Below, piece after piece: positions 42,262-44,783 of a stretch of 44,783 bases of DNA. How positions within the stretch are numbered: the stretch's first letter is position 1; each line of letters begins with the position of its first letter. The position numbers and the translations under genes are program-made. The DNA comes from Muribaculaceae bacterium. Its GTDB lineage: Bacteria; Bacteroidota; Bacteroidia; Bacteroidales; Muribaculaceae. Where the stretch lies: positions 1-44,783 of the forward strand of contig JAEEJI010000036.1 of the NCBI GenBank assembly GCA_016281825.1, written 5' to 3'. The notes beneath the pieces were generated by a model, which ran no database searches, was not told the origin of the DNA, and was given only the letters and a program-made list of their open reading frames with translations.

Positions 42262-43740
42262 ATGGCAACAAAACAAGGACTCTCACAAAAGACCGAACAG
42301 AAGCAGCGGCAATTGCAACTGCAACGACAACTGGGCAGCATGGTCGAAAAGAACACCCTAGAGATGGAGGATGACGTGCGTAAAGAGCTGGATGAGAATC
42401 CTGCCCTGGAAGAGGTCATCACTCCCGACGAGGGCATGAACTCCACCGACGAGGAAGGGGAGAAGTTCAAGGAGAGCAGTGACGAGTTGCAACGCAACGA
42501 TGAGTGGGCCGAGGGCGCAATGCTAAGACGCAGTCGCGGAGGCGGCGGAACCATCAACGAGGGTGACCGCTTTGAGCCTGTCATCGTCAACGACGAGACA
42601 CTGATGGACCACTTATGGCCCCAACTTGCCGAGCAGGACTTGAACGAACAAGATGAGATGATTGCTCGCCACATCATCGGGAACATTGACAATTGGGGCT
42701 ACCTGCGCCGTTCCGTCACCTCGATAGCCGATGATGTAACCTTCAAGGAAGGCGTTTCGGTAGAGACTGACGATGTAAAGAAAGTGCTTGAACTGGTCAA
42801 ACAGCTTGAGCCTGCTGGCATTGCTGCCGAATCGTTACAAGAGTGCCTCATCTTGCAACTTGAGCGTAATGAGAATTCCATCAGCCAACTGGCATTGCGT
42901 GTAATCAGCGATTTATTCGACCAGTATACCCGGCACAACTATGCTGAAATCCGGTCAAAATTGGGCATCGACCAAGCCACGATGCAACAGATTGAACGCA
43001 CCATTCGTCACCTTGACCCGAAACCCGGGGCACCGTTCGCCTCATCGATGGAAGAGGAGCACGGCCAGCAAATCACTCCCGACTTCCTCATCGAGGAGGA
43101 TGGCGATGACCTGATTTTGTCGTTGTGCAACAACATCCCTGAGCTCCAGATATCCCAAACATACGCCCAAGTGCTGGCGGGCTATGAGCGGCAGAAACCT
43201 GTCAGCACCTACGAAAAAAGTCTTCAAAAGGTAACCAAACAAAAAGTCGACAAAGCCACAGGCTACATCAACCTTCTGAAGATGCGTCAGAACACGCTAT
43301 ATCGCATCATGCGCGCCATTATGGTTCGACAGAGCGACTATTTCCACAACCAGGGCGACGAATTGCTCCTCAAGCCCATGGTGTTGCGCGAAATTTCAGA
43401 AGATACTGGCATTGACATATCGGTCATCTCGCGCGCCACCAACAACAAGTATGTGGAAACCCCCTGGGGTATCCGTTCACTCAAGTCATTTTTCAGTGAA
43501 GGACTGAAGCAAAAAGATGCCGATGGCAACGAGGTGGAAGTAGCTACCCTCGCCATCAAAAAGGCATTGAATCATCTGGTGGACAACGAGGATCCCATCA
43601 ATCCATTGAGCGATGACCGCTTGTGCGAATTGCTGCGCGAGCAAGGCTTCCAAATCGCGCGCCGCACGGTAGCCAAGTATCGCGACCAACTGATGATTGA
43701 CACGGCGCAGAAACGCCGCAAACGCAACACCCGCTTGTAA
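42262..43740 (+). CDS. rpoN: RNA polymerase sigma-54 factor
   Basis: The 492-residue protein has the Gln-rich N-terminal activator-responsive region (QKTEQKQRQLQLQRQLGSM), an acidic linker, the core-binding domain (LWPQLAEQDLNEQDEMIARHIIGNIDNWGYL as landmark, only partly needed), the HTH, and the RpoN box ARRTVAKYRDQL near the C-terminus. It directs transcription from -24/-12 promoters with AAA+ activators; no such activator gene is in this window. A 7-bp repeat lies immediately upstream of its start. Confidence 0.97.
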   Translation: MATKQGLSQKTEQKQRQLQLQRQLGSMVEKNTLEMEDDVRKELDENPALEEVITPDEGMNSTDEEGEKFKESSDELQRNDEWAEGAMLRRSRGGGGTINEGDRFEPVIVNDETLMDHLWPQLAEQDLNEQDEMIARHIIGNIDNWGYLRRSVTSIADDVTFKEGVSVETDDVKKVLELVKQLEPAGIAAESLQECLILQLERNENSISQLALRVISDLFDQYTRHNYAEIRSKLGIDQATMQQIERTIRHLDPKPGAPFASSMEEEHGQQITPDFLIEEDGDDLILSLCNNIPELQISQTYAQVLAGYERQKPVSTYEKSLQKVTKQKVDKATGYINLLKMRQNTLYRIMRAIMVRQSDYFHNQGDELLLKPMVLREISEDTGIDISVISRATNNKYVETPWGIRSLKSFFSEGLKQKDADGNEVEVATLAIKKALNHLVDNEDPINPLSDDRLCELLREQGFQIARRTVAKYRDQLMIDTAQKRRKRNTRL

Positions 43741-43741
43741 T

Positions 43742-44380
43742 ATGGGACGACTCACTACAGGCCGCATCCTGGTAGCCGGCGCACGTTTCTTCTCATCGGT
43801 GCTGAGCCCTTTACTCATGCCCACATACGGTGCCTTGTTGGTGCTGTGGACCTCGGTCTTGTGCTTGCTGCCCAACGGCACACGCGTGATGGTGCTTATC
43901 ATGGTTTTGGGCATCACCTGCGTGTTGCCCATGATTCTGATTGGCATACTCCATCACTATGGCATTATCCGCGACAAGCGCCTTGAGAATCCTCAAGAGC
44001 GCACCATCCCCTATGCCTTCGGCATCCTGTGCTATCTGGGTGCGGCGGGATACCTCGCCCATATCCACTCGCCCCAGTGGTTTGTGATGTTCGCACTGGG
44101 AGGTGCCCTGGCATGCTTGGTAGTGCTGATTGTGAACCACTGGTGGAAAATCAGCGCGCACGCCACCGGCATTGGCGGCGTGGTGGGACTGCTATATCAG
44201 ATTCACATCCAGGGACTCAGCGCGTTCAACCTCTTCTGGGTATTCTGCATCACCATTCTGCTGGCAGGCATCCTGGGCACGTCACGTCTATTGCTCAAGC
44301 GCCACACGGTGCTGCAGGTGTTGGCGGGTTTTGCCGTCGGCTTCGCCTGCGTCGACCTGATGATGAAATACTTTGGATGA
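43742..44380 (+). CDS. PAP2-superfamily membrane phosphatase-like protein
   Basis: The 212-residue protein has about six membrane helices. C-terminal motifs SAHATGIGG and SRLLLKRHTVLQVLAGFAVG match the second and third PAP2 phosphatase signatures. The first signature is weak (DKRLENPQERTIPYA may take its place). The start at 43742, one base after the rpoN stop, is chosen over a longer frame inside rpoN. Substrates of relatives are lipid phosphates such as undecaprenyl or phosphatidylglycerol phosphate. It is probably co-transcribed with rpoN. Confidence 0.75.
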   Translation: MGRLTTGRILVAGARFFSSVLSPLLMPTYGALLVLWTSVLCLLPNGTRVMVLIMVLGITCVLPMILIGILHHYGIIRDKRLENPQERTIPYAFGILCYLGAAGYLAHIHSPQWFVMFALGGALACLVVLIVNHWWKISAHATGIGGVVGLLYQIHIQGLSAFNLFWVFCITILLAGILGTSRLLLKRHTVLQVLAGFAVGFACVDLMMKYFG

Positions 44381-44390
44381 AGAGTTACTC

Positions 44391-44425
44391 GCCCCCCTAA
44401 ATCCCCCCCTGAAGAGGGGGGACTT
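44391..44425 (+). repeat. C-run/G-run hairpin element, copy A
   Basis: GCCCCCCTAAATCCCCCCC then TGAAGAGGGGGGACTT, 10 bp after the PAP2 stop. It forms a GC-only stem and may serve as a terminator. It is in inverted orientation to the neighbouring copy B. Confidence 0.75.
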
Positions 44426-44446
44426 ACTAAGTTACTGCAACATTGA

Positions 44447-44483
44447 GCCTCCCCCTCTTTAGGGGGGACTGAGGGGGGCTTCC
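44447..44483 (-). repeat. C-run/G-run hairpin element, copy B, in the purE leader
   Basis: On the plus strand GCCTCCCCCTCTTTAGGGGG continues with GACTGAGGGGGGCTTCC. On the minus strand it is nearly the same as 17289-17322 (one indel and two or three substitutions). It ends 15 bp before the purE ATG, in the same orientation to the gene as the thrC copy. Confidence 0.8.
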
Positions 44484-44498
44484 TAAAACTACTAAAAT

Positions 44499-44783
44499 AT
44501 GACCCCATTAGTTAGCATCATCATGGGCAGCACGAGCGACCTGCCCGTCATGGAAAAAGCATGTAAGTGGCTCGACGAACAAGAGATCCCGTTTGAGGTG
44601 AATGCCTTATCGGCTCACCGTACACCGCAAGCCGTAGAAGCTTTCGCTCATGGTGCCGCCGAGCGCGGCATCCGCGTCATCATTGCCGGAGCCGGCATGG
44701 CGGCCGCCTTGCCAGGCGTGATTGCCGCCAGCACGACCTTGCCAGTCATTGGTGTCCCCATCAAGGGCATGCTCGACGGGCTG
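44499..44783 (+). CDS. purE: N5-carboxyaminoimidazole ribonucleotide mutase, 3' part missing
   Basis: The first 95 residues are present and the frame is open to the window edge. Landmarks are [12 protein letters not shown] and SAHRTP, of purine-synthesis PurE class I. The later loop reads [12 protein letters not shown], where many PurE proteins have AAHLPG, so a His usually present is an Ala here. This may be normal for the lineage. The leader holds a C-run/G-run hairpin shared with thrC. Confidence 0.93.
   Translation, partial: MTPLVSIIMGSTSDLPVMEKACKWLDEQEIPFEVNALSAHRTPQAVEAFAHGAAERGIRVIIAGAGMAAALPGVIAASTTLPVIGVPIKGMLDGL

Overview
The window reads as a chromosomal piece of a gut-type member of the order Bacteroidales, with Muribaculaceae or Prevotellaceae as the likeliest families. 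The evidence is a SusC/SusD pair, a BspA-like leucine-rich repeat protein, DUF4302 and DUF3244-type secreted proteins, a class I fumarase, and promoters of the Bacteroidetes type (TTTG, 19-21 bp, TAnnTTTG) ahead of many genes. No rRNA, tRNA, CRISPR array, transposase or integrase was recognised.

Left part (1-9737): a truncated leucine-rich repeat surface protein; an 851-residue right-handed beta-helix protein whose two ends resemble phage tail proteins; a small secreted DUF3244-like protein with a helically phased operator-like array upstream; a membrane-spanning lipoprotein regulator with TPRs and a C-terminal HTH; a trypsin-like protease whose start codon lies in a 7-bp repeat; and a stand-alone TonB-dependent receptor.

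Middle (9838-18238): mostly housekeeping genes. These are engB, mdh, recR with a small ORF behind it, a type II pantothenate kinase, a family 2 glycosyltransferase with a GNAT acetyltransferase, YqgE, thrC, and an aspartokinase that stops exactly where its regulatory ACT domains should begin. From 28717 back to 18418 runs a five-gene SusC/SusD import locus on the minus strand. It has a zinc metallohydrolase lipoprotein, a DUF4302 lipoprotein and a dockerin-tailed secreted protein, but no glycosidase.

Right part (29112-44783): a pseudouridine synthase, fumarase and dusB, then a roughly 9.5-kb envelope-modification island (32604-42075), then rpoN, a PAP2 phosphatase and the start of purE. The core of the island is a compact minus-strand operon: FkbH-like HAD enzyme, acyl carrier protein, MBOAT acyltransferase ending in FIYFQF, and SGNH-like transferase. 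Together these look like a Dlt-type export acylation pathway. The FkbH component suggests that the group transferred is a glyceryl unit made from 1,3-bisphosphoglycerate, rather than D-alanine. Two paralogous multi-pass acyltransferases flank the operon, and a phosphoethanolamine-transferase-like sulfatase-fold enzyme and a third acyltransferase follow. This is the best candidate for an undescribed system.

The intergenic DNA is unusual. At about ten places it consists of short tandem repeats of unrelated sequence that nearly all have a period of exactly 7 bp. There are also two 93%-identical copies of a 74-bp nested palindrome and a family of C-run/G-run hairpins. Two near-identical members of that family sit in the 5' leaders of thrC and purE in the same orientation.
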